From Natronolimnohabitans innermongolicus JCM 12255 (lineage in GTDB: Archaea; Halobacteriota; Halobacteria; Halobacteriales; Natrialbaceae), in contig NZ_AOHZ01000041.1 in NCBI RefSeq assembly GCF_000337215.1, positions 103,428 to 167,427 on the forward strand: a stretch of DNA of 64,000 nucleotides, written 5' to 3'. The number at the start of each line of letters is the position of its first letter. The stretch's first letter is position 1. The notes beneath the pieces were generated by a model. That model searched no databases and was not told the DNA's origin. It saw only the letters and a list, made by a program, of their open reading frames with translations. The position numbers and the translations under genes were made by a program. This document shows positions 1 through 8,298 of this stretch, one piece after another.

Positions 1-254
1 GTTCGAGAGGGGTACTGCGTTCCGAGCGAGACGGACGCGGACTGGGAGTGTCCCGACAGTCCGGCCGTTTGCGCCGCGTTTCGCAGCTCTTGCAGTTCGT
101 CCTGAATCTCCTGGCTGTGAGCGAACTCTACCCGTTCGTTCTCCGCGGGGACCGCGTTGAGCTGGTAGAGCGCCAGTGCGGAGAAGACGACAGCGAGCAA
201 CAGCACCGCGCCGATCTGGACGGTGACCGCACGCTCGTCTCTCCGACGTACCAT
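1..254 (-). CDS. Type IV pilin-like secreted protein, 3' end cut by window
   Basis: Reading the minus strand from an ATG at 254 gives an open frame that runs off the window start, so only about 84 N-terminal residues are visible. They begin MVRRRDERAVTVQIGAVLL: a short basic leader, a processing-like DERAV junction and a hydrophobic segment (about residues 12-30), followed by a polar helix rich in E and Q and an LGTQYPSR segment. This matches the archaeal type IV pilin or pseudopilin N-terminus found on many haloarchaeal secreted proteins. The hydrophobic segment should anchor or assemble it outside the membrane. Function beyond surface location is unknown. The start is clear because the basic leader directly precedes the hydrophobic segment. 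Confidence 0.75.
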   Translation of the reverse strand, partial: MVRRRDERAVTVQIGAVLLLAVVFSALALYQLNAVPAENERVEFAHSQEIQDELQELRNAAQTAGLSGHSQSASVSLGTQYPSR

Positions 255-396
255 AGCCGTGAATGCTCACGATAGCGTAAACGTGTACTGGCCGGATAGC
301 AGCGTCGACGGTGACACCGACGAGGTCGACTGCGATCCGACCAAACCGCCGAAAGGTGTGGCTTACTATGGGCTGGCTCGAGGTAGGTGTCGCTGC

Positions 397-1170
397 ATGC
401 GACGCCTCGAAGATCGGCTCCGGAGCTACCTGGTCGAGGACGAATCGGTGCAGAGGCTAACGTCGGGGCGACTGGTCGACGACGCCGCTCGCGGGGCTGC
501 GATGATCGGTCTCACCGACCGTCGCCTGCTCTGTGTCTCGGAGCGCGGCGAACTCGTCGACGTCAGGTACGACTACGTCTGTTCCGTCCGGAGCCGAGAC
601 CGAACGCGAGTCCGCTATCGGCCCGACGCGGGCCCGAACCGGACGCTTCGACTCGGGGTCGGAACGATTATTCTGGGACTTCTCGTCGCCGCGGTCGCTG
701 CGACGAGTCCACTGACGCCGGTCGAAACCGTCGCGACCGTCGCAGTCAGCGCGGCGACGGCCGCCGTTGCGATCGGACTGCAGTCCGTCCGCACGCGGAC
801 CCGCGTGGGCCACTCGAGCGATCAGCTCCTCGTCGGAATCGGATTCGTCTCGTTGCTCGCGCTGGTCGGCGTCGCGGTCGTCGCGGCGAGCGTCTCGCTC
901 GCGCTGTACGGTCTCGTTACCATCGGCTCGGGGCTCGTTCTCGGCTACGCAGTTCGCCACCGCGAGCGTCTCGACGGGCTCGGTCTCGAAGATCACCGCG
1001 AGTCGCTGCTCAGCGTCAACACGGTCGACGGGGAAACGGTCCACATCGCCGTCGAGCCGGACTCGACGCTCGCCCGCGATCTCGCGACCTGCGTCTACGA
1101 TCGGGCCGACGACACCGTGGACGTCGATCGCCGTGTAATCGTCGCCAGCGGACGTGAACAACAGACCTGA
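397..1170 (+). CDS. PH-domain-like membrane protein
   Basis: A protein of 257 aa if translation starts at the ATG that begins MRRLEDRLRSYL. The frame is open further upstream (to 223), but that extension overlaps the divergent pilin-like gene and is arginine/aspartate-rich filler, so I chose the internal start. Residues about 20-70 (GLTDRRLLCVSERGELVDVRYDYVCSV, split over two strands) look like a bacterial-type PH fold. Four hydrophobic segments follow, in two pairs: LRLGVGTIILGLLVA and VETVATVAVSAATAAVAIGL, then QLLVGIGFVSLLALVGVAVVA and LALYGLVTIGSGLVLGY. A second soluble domain (SLLSVNTVDGETVHIAVE) ends the protein. It is probably an integral membrane protein; substrate and role are unknown. 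Confidence 0.7.
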   Translation: MRRLEDRLRSYLVEDESVQRLTSGRLVDDAARGAAMIGLTDRRLLCVSERGELVDVRYDYVCSVRSRDRTRVRYRPDAGPNRTLRLGVGTIILGLLVAAVAATSPLTPVETVATVAVSAATAAVAIGLQSVRTRTRVGHSSDQLLVGIGFVSLLALVGVAVVAASVSLALYGLVTIGSGLVLGYAVRHRERLDGLGLEDHRESLLSVNTVDGETVHIAVEPDSTLARDLATCVYDRADDTVDVDRRVIVASGREQQT

Positions 1171-1421
1171 CGGCGTTCAGCAACCGGTATCGGCGTACCC
1201 TGATCCGATCTAAAGGGATAGACCGAACAGTCACGCAGCAGGCTCCAAGACGCCCCAGAGCCGCCATAGAGCCGTCCTACTCGAGCGAATACGGTGACGC
1301 GAGAAACGAACACGGATATCGCCGTCGCTCAGAAACGGACGCCGACTGCAGAACGCGTCGCTGTGGTCTGCCGGTTGCGTTCGACCGGCGATCGCGGCCG
1401 CGGTTGCAGTAACCGCTGCCG
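1171..1421. other. Intergenic, no gene seen
   Basis: About 250 bases between two convergent genes. Short frames exist on both strands but none has coding character or a recognisable motif. I see no hairpin strong enough to call as a terminator. Confidence 0.5.
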
Positions 1422-2003
1422 CTAGTCGCTGATGAACTTGTTGTCTCGCCAGTTGACGCCGCCCTGTCCGGAGGTGTTCTCTCGTGGCCCTTCGACGACC
1501 TCGATGTTGGCCGGCCGCGGCTCACCCTCGACGATGCGGGTGGCCTCGAGATCGCCATCGTGTTCGGAGATTGCGGTCAGGGTCCCCTTCTCGGCGGCTT
1601 CCGCGATTCCACAGAGGACGAGAAACATCTGGTACTGGAGCAGGGAGTTCTGGAGGACGGTCTCGCGATCGCCTTTGAACGCCGCGAACTCGACCAGTTC
1701 GGACTCGATCTCTTCTTCTTCCTCTTCGTCCCAGCGGAAGGCGTTGCGCCGTTCGTCGGGATCTTCCTCGTAAACGCGGTTTTCGGTGACGCTGGCTTTG
1801 AGCTGGGCGGTCGGCGTGTACTTGCTGACCGACTCGTCTTCGGCGACGGCCTTGAGGATGAGCGTGTTGTTTCGCCGCGTGATCTCCACGTCCGTGACCC
1901 CGTCGGGGTACTCCGCGTCGTCGATGTGTTCTCGGAGTTCTTCGAGGGGTAGTTCGAGGGTCGAGTGCAGCCGATATACGTGTCTGGATTCCTCTGTTGA
2001 CAT
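1422..2003 (-). CDS. Haloarchaeal conserved protein (DUF7110-like)
   Basis: A soluble acidic protein of 193 aa, beginning MSTEESRHVYRLHSTLELP. The N-terminal third (HVYRLHSTLELPLEELREH, then VTDVEITRRNNTLILKAVA) has alternating beta-strand character. A glutamate run (EEEEEEIESE) sits near residues 95-105, followed by a helical segment with LLQYQMFLVLCGIAEAAEKG. From memory this resembles the haloarchaea-restricted family annotated DUF7110; I cannot confirm this without a search. No catalytic motif or membrane segment is visible and the function is unknown. The gene has its own upstream spacer: AT-rich DNA at 2050-2105, which includes a TTAACC-type box. Confidence 0.8.
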   Translation of the reverse strand: MSTEESRHVYRLHSTLELPLEELREHIDDAEYPDGVTDVEITRRNNTLILKAVAEDESVSKYTPTAQLKASVTENRVYEEDPDERRNAFRWDEEEEEEIESELVEFAAFKGDRETVLQNSLLQYQMFLVLCGIAEAAEKGTLTAISEHDGDLEATRIVEGEPRPANIEVVEGPRENTSGQGGVNWRDNKFISD

Positions 2004-2150
2004 AGTGGGATGATGTGCGGCGACAGGCGCTTGATACCTAGTACGGGAGCGTGACTTATATGATCTGCTATTGAATACGTGGCGAACGCCTTCGGATAAA
2101 TTTAACCTGGACGACGGGAGCTGATTAGCGCTGCCGTCGAGTGAGGCGGC

Positions 2151-2495
2151 TTACTCGGCGTTTAGCGTGTCGGCCAGTTCGTCGCGTTCCTCGAGTTCCT
2201 CCAGGACGTCCGAGCCGCCGACGAACTCGCCGTCGACAAACGTCTGTGGAATCGTCTCCCAGCCGCTGTGGTCCTCGAGGGCGGCGCGATACTCCGCCAG
2301 CGAGTCGAGGACGTCGACGGTTTCGTACTCGTCGCGGTGGTGGTCGATGAGACCGAGCGCCTTGCGAGAGTACCCACACTGGGGCATCAGCGCGGTCCCC
2401 TTCATGAAGAGGACGACTTCGTTCTCGTCGATAACCTCCTCGACCTGTTCGTTGACCTCGTCCTGATCGAGCCCCTGGTTCGGTGGGAAGTCCAT
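2151..2495 (-). CDS. Monothiol glutaredoxin (Grx4/CGFS type)
   Basis: 114 aa. The active-site motif is CGYS at residues 40-43 (a variant of CGFS), preceded by the usual VVLFMKGT strand and lysine. The cis-proline TIP loop (81-83) and the glutathione-binding GGSD (93-96) are present, so the fold looks complete. Members of this family carry Fe-S clusters bound with glutathione or, in haloarchaea, probably another low-molecular-weight thiol such as gamma-glutamylcysteine; the thiol choice is family knowledge. The frame extends upstream to 2543, but the ATG at 2495 (MDFPPNQGLDQDEV) matches the usual family start. Confidence 0.9.
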   Translation of the reverse strand: MDFPPNQGLDQDEVNEQVEEVIDENEVVLFMKGTALMPQCGYSRKALGLIDHHRDEYETVDVLDSLAEYRAALEDHSGWETIPQTFVDGEFVGGSDVLEELEERDELADTLNAE

Positions 2496-2657
2496 GTGCG
2501 CTCGTATGCGGGTGAACGGGATAGGCCTTGCGTCCTCGTCCATACGTCGGCTAGTTGATGTGATCGGTGCGGACGCAGGTCGGGTATGATCGTGCCGTTC
2601 GTTTTCGAGAATAATCGCGAGAAGACGAACACCTCGAACGCGTCCGGTTCGGAAGCG

Positions 2658-3125
2658 TTAATCCGCGGCCGTCGCGGGCGCGTCGCCCTCGGCGCGTGTC
2701 GACCGCCAGTAGCCCTGGATGTAGGCGCCGACGAACATCCCGGCGATGCCGTAGAGGATGACGACGTTCCCGACCCCGAGGCTGGCGTAGGCCGCGCCGG
2801 GACAGATCCCCGAGAGTCCCCAGCCGACGCCGAAGATCCCGCCGCCGATGACGACGTTCTTGTCGAGTGTCTTCAGCCGCCGGCCGTAGACCGCACCCGT
2901 CAGCGGTGCCTCTCGCCGGAATTGTTTGATGCCGAAGAACGTGATACCGGTAACGACCGCCGCACCGAACATCACGAACAGCAAGCCGAGGTCCTCGAAC
3001 TGCAGGAAGTTCAGGACGACTTCCGGCTGGGCCATGTGGCTAAAGCCGAGGCCGAAGCCGAAGATCAGCCCCCCGACGAACACCAGCGGCAGGAACAGCG
3101 GGTGTTGCTCGTGTTCCGGGGCCAT
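2658..3125 (-). CDS. YeeE/YedE family transporter subunit (second gene)
   Basis: 155 aa with about four membrane segments (residues 10-30, 48-66, 90-112, 120-140). It carries the family cysteine in WGLSGICPGAAY (Cys108). In this family the conserved Cys residues relay thiosulfate or sulfide through the membrane. Haloarchaea commonly split the transporter into two half-size genes, as here. The start codon overlaps the stop of the upstream partner by one base (TAATG), which indicates translational coupling. The frame continues upstream to 3932 without a stop, but that extension lies antisense-frame to the partner gene and is arginine-rich noise. Confidence 0.88.
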   Translation of the reverse strand: MAPEHEQHPLFLPLVFVGGLIFGFGLGFSHMAQPEVVLNFLQFEDLGLLFVMFGAAVVTGITFFGIKQFRREAPLTGAVYGRRLKTLDKNVVIGGGIFGVGWGLSGICPGAAYASLGVGNVVILYGIAGMFVGAYIQGYWRSTRAEGDAPATAAD

Positions 3126-3679
3126 TACGGGTTCACCCCCATAGCCATAACCAGTTGTGCGACGCCGATCGCCACCAGCAGGAAGGTTGCGACGCCGACG
3201 AACGACGCGCTCGAGGCCGAGCCGACGCCACAGACGCCGTGACCGGAAGTACAGCCCTTTCCGAGACGCGTTCCAATGCCGATGAGGATGCCGCCGAGGA
3301 ACAGCCGCCACGGCTGGACCTCGGTTAGCCAGATCGTTATGCCACCGACGTCGCGGAGCTCGCCGGTGTTCGCACCCGGTTGGAGCCCGCTCGAGAGGAT
3401 TCCGGACTGAAAGGTCAGCGCGTAGACGGCCGCGCCGGCGACGATACCGAGCGTGAAGACGACGCGCCAGTCGCGCGAGACGCGGTACTGCTGGAACCGG
3501 GAGAGCCCCGAGACGTACGACAGCGTCGACTCGAGGAACGTGCTCGCACCGGCGGGAATGGCGGTCCCGAGGTAGATCACGGTAACCCCGAGTCCGACGA
3601 GGATGCCGCCGATGGCGTAGTGGCTGATCCCGTTCGGGAACAGCTCCGCGACCATCGCGATGGAAAGTGTTGCAGTCAT
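3125..3679 (-). CDS. YeeE/YedE family transporter subunit (first gene)
   Basis: 184 aa, starting MTATLSIAMVAELFPNGISH. It has about four membrane helices, with the signature RLGKGCTSGHGVCG at residues 138-151; Cys143 and Cys150 are the family's conserved thiols. The likely role is uptake of a sulfur species (thiosulfate or sulfide-like) across the cell membrane together with the half-transporter that follows at one base overlap. No rhodanese, persulfide dioxygenase or sulfur regulator is adjacent, so the physiological substrate cannot be read from context. Confidence 0.88.
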   Translation of the reverse strand: MTATLSIAMVAELFPNGISHYAIGGILVGLGVTVIYLGTAIPAGASTFLESTLSYVSGLSRFQQYRVSRDWRVVFTLGIVAGAAVYALTFQSGILSSGLQPGANTGELRDVGGITIWLTEVQPWRLFLGGILIGIGTRLGKGCTSGHGVCGVGSASSASFVGVATFLLVAIGVAQLVMAMGVNP

Positions 3680-3826
3680 TACTCTCCGGAAGGGAACGCC
3701 GGCGTATCAAAGCTCCCCCGCCGGGGAAAATTGTGCACATCTCGGATCGTCGCGGGCAGCCGAGTACGTCTGCCGGCCGTCCGTTTCGGGCGCGTTGCCG
3801 TCGCCCACGATCCGGGCGTGACCCGG

Positions 3827-4285
3827 CTACTCGTCGTCTTTTACCGGGAGTTTCGCCGTCGAGAGCCAGAACTCCCGATAGGTTCGCAACGTTTGCATAA
3901 ACGCGTCTGGTTCGACAGCCTTTCGGAGGCAAGCGTTGGCGTGGTTGCGGTACGATCTCCTGACGTCACCGTCGTCTTGCGATCCCGTCAGTACGGTCAC
4001 CGGAATCGACTTCAGGTCGGGATCGCCCTTGAGTCGAGTCAGAACCTCTTTTCCACTCGTTCGCGGAACGTTCCAGTCCAGCAAGACGAGATCCGGCCGC
4101 GGCGCCGTCTCGTACTCGCCACGCTGGTAGAGGAAATCGAGCGCGTCGTCGCCGTCCGAGACGATGTAGATCGTGCACCGCTCGTCGTCTCGAAATGCTT
4201 CTTCGACGAGTCGTACGTCCCCCGGATTGTCTTCGACCAACAGCAGGTTCGCATCCCCGCTCGAGCGAGCGGATGAATCGCTCAT
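3827..4285 (-). CDS. Single-domain response regulator (Rcp1-like receiver)
   Basis: 152 aa, one receiver domain and no output domain. The phosphorylation machinery is complete: acidic pair Glu18-Asp19 (LLVEDNPGD), phosphoacceptor Asp70 (LVLLDWNVP), Thr100 and Lys122. The ED-NPGD and LLDxNxP patterns place it with the Rcp1 type of stand-alone receivers that partner with phytochrome-like or PAS/GAF histidine kinases. Its C-terminal tail (YREFWLSTAKLP) is shared with the degenerate receiver at 25898-26368. No kinase is adjacent; one is encoded at 23509-25455. Confidence 0.9.
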   Translation of the reverse strand: MSDSSARSSGDANLLLVEDNPGDVRLVEEAFRDDERCTIYIVSDGDDALDFLYQRGEYETAPRPDLVLLDWNVPRTSGKEVLTRLKGDPDLKSIPVTVLTGSQDDGDVRRSYRNHANACLRKAVEPDAFMQTLRTYREFWLSTAKLPVKDDE

Positions 4286-4418
4286 TACTCGAAATTCGTC
4301 CTACCAACGGATGAAAGCATTGTTTGGGTATCTGTGACAGTCCCGGATCCCAACTCCTTCGAGCGTCGACTGACGGCGTGGTGAGCCGGCGGTGCCAACG
4401 ACTTTAGGCGGGGACTCT

Positions 4419-4847
4419 ATGACGGTTGGAACGCTAGACGAAGGTACCCTTGTGGCGATGAACCGAACTGACGCGTTTCGAGTGCTCGCAAGCGCAGATC
4501 GGCAGTTGATACTCCACGAACTCGTCACTGCTGACGGGCCACTAGCCGTCGAGACGCTCTCCCGTCACGTCGCGATGCGTCGCCACAGACTGCCGCCGGA
4601 GACGGTAAGCGACGAACAGATCGAGCGCGCGCAGGTACGGCTCGTTCATCAGCACTTCCAAATACTCCTCGAGCGAGAACTCGTCACCGTCGACTGGGAT
4701 CGAAACGAGGTCGCGCTGGCCGACACGCCGGCCCTCGAGACGCTGTTAGACGCGGCCACGGAACTCGACCAGTGGCCACCCGACGATATGCCGAACTACT
4801 CGGAACACGAGTCCGATCACAACCGACAGGCGGGACTCACGGATTGA
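4419..4847 (+). CDS. DUF7344-type winged-helix regulator
   Basis: 142 aa from the ATG chosen (MTVGTLDEGTLVAMNRTDAF); alternative starts lie at 4392 and 4458. It has a winged-helix core: AFRVLASADRQLILHELV, then a long recognition region with VRLVHQHFQILLERELVTVDW and a wing NEVALAD. The pattern 'drop in expression state, H-x-H-x-P/Q-L-L, wing' is that of the haloarchaeal DUF7344 DNA-binding family as I remember it. A second member is encoded at 43907-44254. The target is unknown. A TTTAGG TATA-like box at about 4403 would fit either the ATG at 4419 or that at 4458 with a leaderless or short-leader transcript. Confidence 0.75.
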   Translation: MTVGTLDEGTLVAMNRTDAFRVLASADRQLILHELVTADGPLAVETLSRHVAMRRHRLPPETVSDEQIERAQVRLVHQHFQILLERELVTVDWDRNEVALADTPALETLLDAATELDQWPPDDMPNYSEHESDHNRQAGLTD

Positions 4848-4893
4848 TTTCGCATCGTCGAACGTCGGCAATGTCACGACAACGACCCGACGC

Positions 4894-5691
4894 TTAGTCA
4901 GCAGCCGTCGACTTCGTCAGCACGTCGAGCTTCTCGGCCGCGTAGCCGAAGACGTCTCGATAGCCGTTCGACGACATGAGTACCGGATAAAACGGCTCCT
5001 CGGCGACCTGCGTGTTGCCGTCGGCGGCGGCGAATGGATCGCCGGAGTCGACCTTCGTGAAGTTCTCCACGAAGACCTCGTACGTATTGGCTTCCTGTTT
5101 TCGGATGACGTCGGTGAGTCGGTAGATCGGTAGTTCGCGATGCATCGTATCTCCGGGAAGCGCGCCGACGCCCGTAAGGAACGCTCGAGTCAGTCGATCG
5201 GCGTTCTGTGCGGCGGTCTCCGTTCCCTGGAGGCCACACTCGACTTCGATCGTCTCGATCCGGGTAAAGAGCCGCCCCTCGGCGAACTCGCTCGTTTCGA
5301 CCATCGCTGCAACCGGCAGCTGTGGGACCAGCTGTCTGGCGGTCTCGCTGACGCCGTTGACGATCGCAAACGGCTCGGCGTGGCTCTGCGTCGAGTGCAT
5401 CGAGAAGGTGAGACAGTCGCCGAGTTCTTCGACGAGGCGATTGGCAAGCTGTCCCTCGTGGGTCTTCGCGTCCGGATCGCCCGGAAACGCACGGTTTAAG
5501 TCCTCGTCGACGAATCGAACCTGTCGCTCGAGGGCTTTTTGGTTGGCGACGACGAGTTTCACTGGCCGTTCGACGGTCGGGCGTTCGTCGAGCAGTCGCT
5601 CGACGGCCCGAACACCGCAGGGCTCGTCGCCGTGAACGCCAGCGACGACTGCGATCTCCGGCGTTCCCGACCCGAGCTGTGCAACTTTCAT
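4894..5691 (-). CDS. Succinylglutamate desuccinylase/aspartoacylase family Zn hydrolase
   Basis: 265 aa from MKVAQLGSGTPEIAVVAGVH. The M14-type zinc site is visible: HGDE (His20, Glu23) and His99 in FSMHSTQ. The substrate-binding DLNRAFPGD lies at 64-72 and a catalytic-type glutamate at 151 (EVECG). The family cleaves N-acyl amino acids such as N-succinylglutamate or N-acetylaspartate. The longer haloarchaeal members are of unknown substrate and no arginine-degradation gene is adjacent here (arginase is at 40.8 kb). The frame opens nine codons upstream, but the ATG at 5691 directly precedes the first beta strand. Confidence 0.85.
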   Translation of the reverse strand: MKVAQLGSGTPEIAVVAGVHGDEPCGVRAVERLLDERPTVERPVKLVVANQKALERQVRFVDEDLNRAFPGDPDAKTHEGQLANRLVEELGDCLTFSMHSTQSHAEPFAIVNGVSETARQLVPQLPVAAMVETSEFAEGRLFTRIETIEVECGLQGTETAAQNADRLTRAFLTGVGALPGDTMHRELPIYRLTDVIRKQEANTYEVFVENFTKVDSGDPFAAADGNTQVAEEPFYPVLMSSNGYRDVFGYAAEKLDVLTKSTAAD

Positions 5692-5932
5692 TGGCTGAAT
5701 ATTGGCCTCTGGCGTCAAAGGCGATTCGGTCTCTCACGAAAGCGACCAGTCAACCGAGACGCGAGTGACGACATACCACGCTACCGGAGGGCACTCTACT
5801 CGGTGTAACGGCGTCGGCCGCCGGTATCTATCACGAAACGACGACGACAGGGCGTCGCCGTCGAGTCACGCTCCGACGAGTGTTGGTATCTCGTACGGAC
5901 GCTACCCCGCCCGTTCGTCACCGTCGATCTCG

Positions 5933-6421
5933 TCACTCCTCGAGCGACTCGACGTACGCAAAGTCGGACGCGTCGGCAGTCGGCCGGTTGCCGTCGAGCG
6001 GAATCGCCCAGTCGTCGATCCGATACGGTTCCTCGAGCGCGTTCGTGATCGTCGTTCGAACCGCGAGAACGTCGACGCCGTAGTAGTCTCGTGGCGTCTC
6101 TCGGAGGTACTGTAGCGCGGTCCGGAACAGCGATCGCATTCCGTCGTCGTCATCGAAATCCGCGCGTTTGTACGCGCCCGCAGCGACCTGGACCATGCCG
6201 TGGAGAAATGCGCTCTCGGTCGTGCCGCGGCCGTAGTTGTACCACTCGAGTTCGAAGCAGTCGTGGCTCTCGTGGTAGGCGTCGGTGTTGAACAATCGGA
6301 CGCCGTGGACGGTCGCTCGACGGAGCGTCGCGTGCTCCCAGCGGCCGTCGTCGCGGTTCCACCCCGTCGGCGACCCGCGATCGGGCGGCGGAACGGTCGG
6401 ATCGCTGGTGTGGTCGTCCAT
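5933..6421 (-). CDS. DUF309 family protein
   Basis: 162 aa. The hallmark of DUF309 is present at residues 45-60: FN-x3-YHESHD-x-FE-x2-W, followed by YNYG and a second helix-rich half ([14 protein letters not shown]). The family is an all-helical bundle with no assigned reaction, sometimes fused to other enzymes; the conserved His/Asp/Glu could bind a metal. I took the ATG at 6421 because the 21 residues upstream of it are basic and non-conserved-looking. No partner gene is apparent. Confidence 0.88.
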   Translation of the reverse strand: MDDHTSDPTVPPPDRGSPTGWNRDDGRWEHATLRRATVHGVRLFNTDAYHESHDCFELEWYNYGRGTTESAFLHGMVQVAAGAYKRADFDDDDGMRSLFRTALQYLRETPRDYYGVDVLAVRTTITNALEEPYRIDDWAIPLDGNRPTADASDFAYVESLEE

Positions 6422-6536
6422 ACAGTCCCTTGGACCGACCGACGGGTAATTCCGTCGTCCCTTCGGACGACTTAATACGCTCACTACAGTATCCGATGGC
6501 TTATTTGGGTTCGGTACGCTCGCTCAGGTAGCACGA

Positions 6537-6695
6537 ATGAACCATCCGATCTGGCGGTGCCAACGCTGTGGGGAGCGTCTGTACGAACACATCGAAGGCG
6601 ACTACCAGTGTCTGAACTGCGCGTGCCGAATCGGGGAGTCGGAGGTCGACGCGCTGGGACCTGACCGAGCGTCTCCATCGACTGCCGGCCTGTAG
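6537..6695 (+). CDS. Small zinc-ribbon protein, 52 aa
   Basis: A short frame beginning MNHPIWRCQRCGERLYEH. It has two CxxC knuckles, CQRC (residues 8-11) and CLNC (25-28) with a further Cys30, spaced about 14 residues apart, which is a typical rubredoxin-knuckle zinc ribbon. The tail (EVDALGPDRASPS) is low complexity. Such small zinc-ribbon proteins are abundant in haloarchaea and mostly of unknown function. Support is the motif, plus the divergent spacing from the DUF309 gene; coding is likely but not certain. Confidence 0.6.
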   Translation: MNHPIWRCQRCGERLYEHIEGDYQCLNCACRIGESEVDALGPDRASPSTAGL

Positions 6696-6739
6696 CTGCG
6701 GGCCCAACGGTATAGGGTATTCGTCTCCATTATCCGAGT

Positions 6740-7057
6740 ATGGAGACGCGATGGGCGACTGTCGACGGCGTGCACCTCCCACTACCCGAAGACTGCACTG
6801 CCGCTGAACTCCGAGAAGCGCTGCGCAAACCCGACGACGCGGCACTGATCGCAGTGACGGGCGATCTCGTGTCCGTCGTCCACAAGGAAGACCAGCCGCT
6901 CTCGGAACTGGTCGCCGGCTGTGCCACCACCTATTACTTCCGGCGACCCGACGAACCCGACCGAAACGAACTGCTGTCGGCCGCCGAAATCGACGCCGCA
7001 CTCGAGGAGCCGACGACCGACGAAACCACGTTCCAGCGACCCGGTATCGATCACTAG
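6740..7057 (+). CDS. Hypothetical small protein
   Basis: 105 aa, beginning METRWATVDGVHLPLP. The arrangement of a short strand, a helix (TAAELREALRKPDDAAL), paired strands (IAVTGDLVSVV) and a strand with YYFRRP suggests a small alpha/beta fold, loosely ubiquitin-like. I do not recognise the family. It is preceded at 6 to 30 bases by GTATAGGGTA and a TATCC stretch that could serve as a promoter. No link to the neighbouring genes is evident. Confidence 0.65.
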   Translation: METRWATVDGVHLPLPEDCTAAELREALRKPDDAALIAVTGDLVSVVHKEDQPLSELVAGCATTYYFRRPDEPDRNELLSAAEIDAALEEPTTDETTFQRPGIDH

Positions 7058-7397
7058 AGGAGCGGCTCCGAGGACAGGACGCCGGTTGTACACTGTCGAC
7101 CAGCTGGTCCCTTTTGCATCTGGTCGCGTGAACGCTCGAGTCGCAGTGACGTTCCCGAGTAGCGCCAGTTCGCCGTCGTTACGGATTCGCGGCCGTCAGA
7201 CGGGACGGGCGTCGCCAGCGACCGGACGTCACATTGTGCCGGCGGCCGCGTACCGTTACCGCTTCGAGCGACTGGATCCGTACGTGTCGTGACCGTCCGT
7301 CCAGTCCGGACGCTGTCTCCGACGCCGAGCTTCGAGAACAAAGCAGTTGTTCGGGAGAAAACTGAATACCCTTCAGCGTGTTATCTGTGAACACACC
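7058..7397. other. Intergenic, no gene seen
   Basis: About 340 bases between two same-strand small genes. It contains open frames only in GC-rich shadow register. I see no RNA gene or repeat. The last 60 bases, with AAACTGAATACCC, may hold the promoter of the next gene. Confidence 0.4.
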
Positions 7398-7637
7398 ATG
7401 TCGACAACTATCACACTCGAGCCGGCGGACGAGATCCCGGCCGACTGTCGAGTCTGTCACTACGACGAACTCGGCGAATCAGCGAAGGCGCGGCTCCCTG
7501 CACTCACGAGGGGACCACCCGACAGCGACGAGAGTAGCGGACGGCAAACAGCGACCGCTGACGACGCGTTCCTCGAGTCGCTGGGCGACTGCGACCTCGT
7601 CAAGTTTACCGACTACTACGTGCTCTCGGTCGACTGA
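7398..7637 (+). CDS. Hypothetical haloarchaeal small protein (DUF7979-like)
   Basis: 79 aa from MSTTITLEPADEIP. It has an N-terminal segment with CRVCHYDEL, a disordered acidic middle (SDESSGRQTATADD), and a C-terminal strand with GDCDLVKFTDYYVLSVD. The pattern 'YDEL...VKFTDYY' recalls a haloarchaea-only small family (DUF7979 in memory). The frame reaches 7347, but the internal ATG precedes the conserved part. Function unknown. Confidence 0.65.
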   Translation: MSTTITLEPADEIPADCRVCHYDELGESAKARLPALTRGPPDSDESSGRQTATADDAFLESLGDCDLVKFTDYYVLSVD

Positions 7638-7684
7638 TCAGCGAGGCGACGGCAGATCGTATCGTCAGTTTCGGACACAGTCTG

Positions 7685-7766
7685 ATACGGTTTACTGTCT
7701 GTCAGGTCCGGCGCACCCGCGACCCGGGCGGCGGTTGCGCCGGGACATCGGGACAGCAATCCGGAT
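7685..7766. repeat. Palindromic intergenic repeat, family A copy 1
   Basis: An 82-bp element bounded by imperfect inverted ends (ATACGGTTTACTGT and ACAGCAATCCGGAT). Its core forms a GC-rich hairpin whose right arm is GCGGTTGCGCCGG. Near-identical copies lie at 22297-22377 and 52504-52585. Here it sits between the convergent genes ending at 7637 and 7806, where a transcript hairpin could also act as a bidirectional terminator. No coding capacity. Confidence 0.85.
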
Positions 7767-7783
7767 GAGGCGTCGCCTCATCC
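7763..7783. terminator. Perfect hairpin next to repeat A copy 1
   Basis: GGATGAGGCG and CGCCTCATCC face each other around a single base, giving an effective 8-bp stem. It lies in the convergent gap upstream of the lrp stop. It may be a terminator or part of the repeat element; it lacks a U tract, so termination is only a possibility. Confidence 0.4.
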
Positions 7784-7805
7784 GACTGTGACCGACTGTC
7801 CGTCT

Positions 7806-8267
7806 TCAGTCGTCGCCGCTCTCGAGTTCGAACTGCTCGTTCTCGGCGACAGCGTTGAGAACGATGCTCGTGTTCGACTGATTGATGTCGGGATCCGTGA
7901 TCAGCGACTTGATCTGCTCGTTCATGTCGTCGGTGTCTTTGAACTTCCCGATGGCAATCACGTCGTAGTTGCCGGTGACTTCGTACACCGAGATCATCTG
8001 GCGGTGATCCTTCAGCGTCTCCGTGATCTCCGGCAGCGCGCTTCCTTCGGCTTTGAGCTGCATGACCGCGGTGACGTCGTAACCGAGCGCGTCGTAGTCT
8101 ACGATCGGTGTATACCCTTGAATGACGTCTTCGTCCTCCAGGTCCGAGAGATGGTTCGAGACCGTCGTTACGGAAACGTCCAGTTCTTCGGCGAGGCTCC
8201 GCAGGCTCGCGCGACCGTTGCCGAGCAGTTCGTTGACGAGATCGGTGTCCAGGTGTTCGTACGTCAT
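7806..8267 (-). CDS. lrp: Lrp/AsnC family transcriptional regulator
   Basis: 153 aa with the standard two-domain plan. The N-terminal winged helix-turn-helix is at about 1-60 ([28 protein letters not shown]). The C-terminal RAM/AsnC effector domain is at about 65-145 ([35 protein letters not shown]). These proteins form octameric discs and sense amino acids or related ligands. The sequence resembles the haloarchaeal Lrp often found beside glnA, though no glutamine synthetase is present here. A TATA box about 25 bases upstream of the ATG indicates a leaderless mRNA. Confidence 0.92.
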   Translation of the reverse strand: MTYEHLDTDLVNELLGNGRASLRSLAEELDVSVTTVSNHLSDLEDEDVIQGYTPIVDYDALGYDVTAVMQLKAEGSALPEITETLKDHRQMISVYEVTGNYDVIAIGKFKDTDDMNEQIKSLITDPDINQSNTSIVLNAVAENEQFELESGDD

Positions 8268-8287
8268 TTGAATACTCTGAATCGCTC

Positions 8288-8298
8288 CTTATATAAGG
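8288..8298 (-). promoter_or_regulatory. TATA box of lrp
   Basis: The self-complementary CTTATATAAGG is centred about 26 bases upstream of the lrp ATG at 8267, the normal distance from an archaeal TATA box to the start site, so the transcript should be leaderless. This is the clearest core promoter in this part of the window. Confidence 0.75.

Noticed and set aside
2658..3932. Single 424-aa transporter frame on the minus strand
   Set aside because: The stretch before 3125 is an arginine-rich antisense-frame reading over another gene; the real product starts at 3125 and its partner at 3679.
4894..5737. Overlapping 279-aa arginine-rich frame
   Set aside because: It is the shadow of the Zn carboxypeptidase-like gene in another frame.
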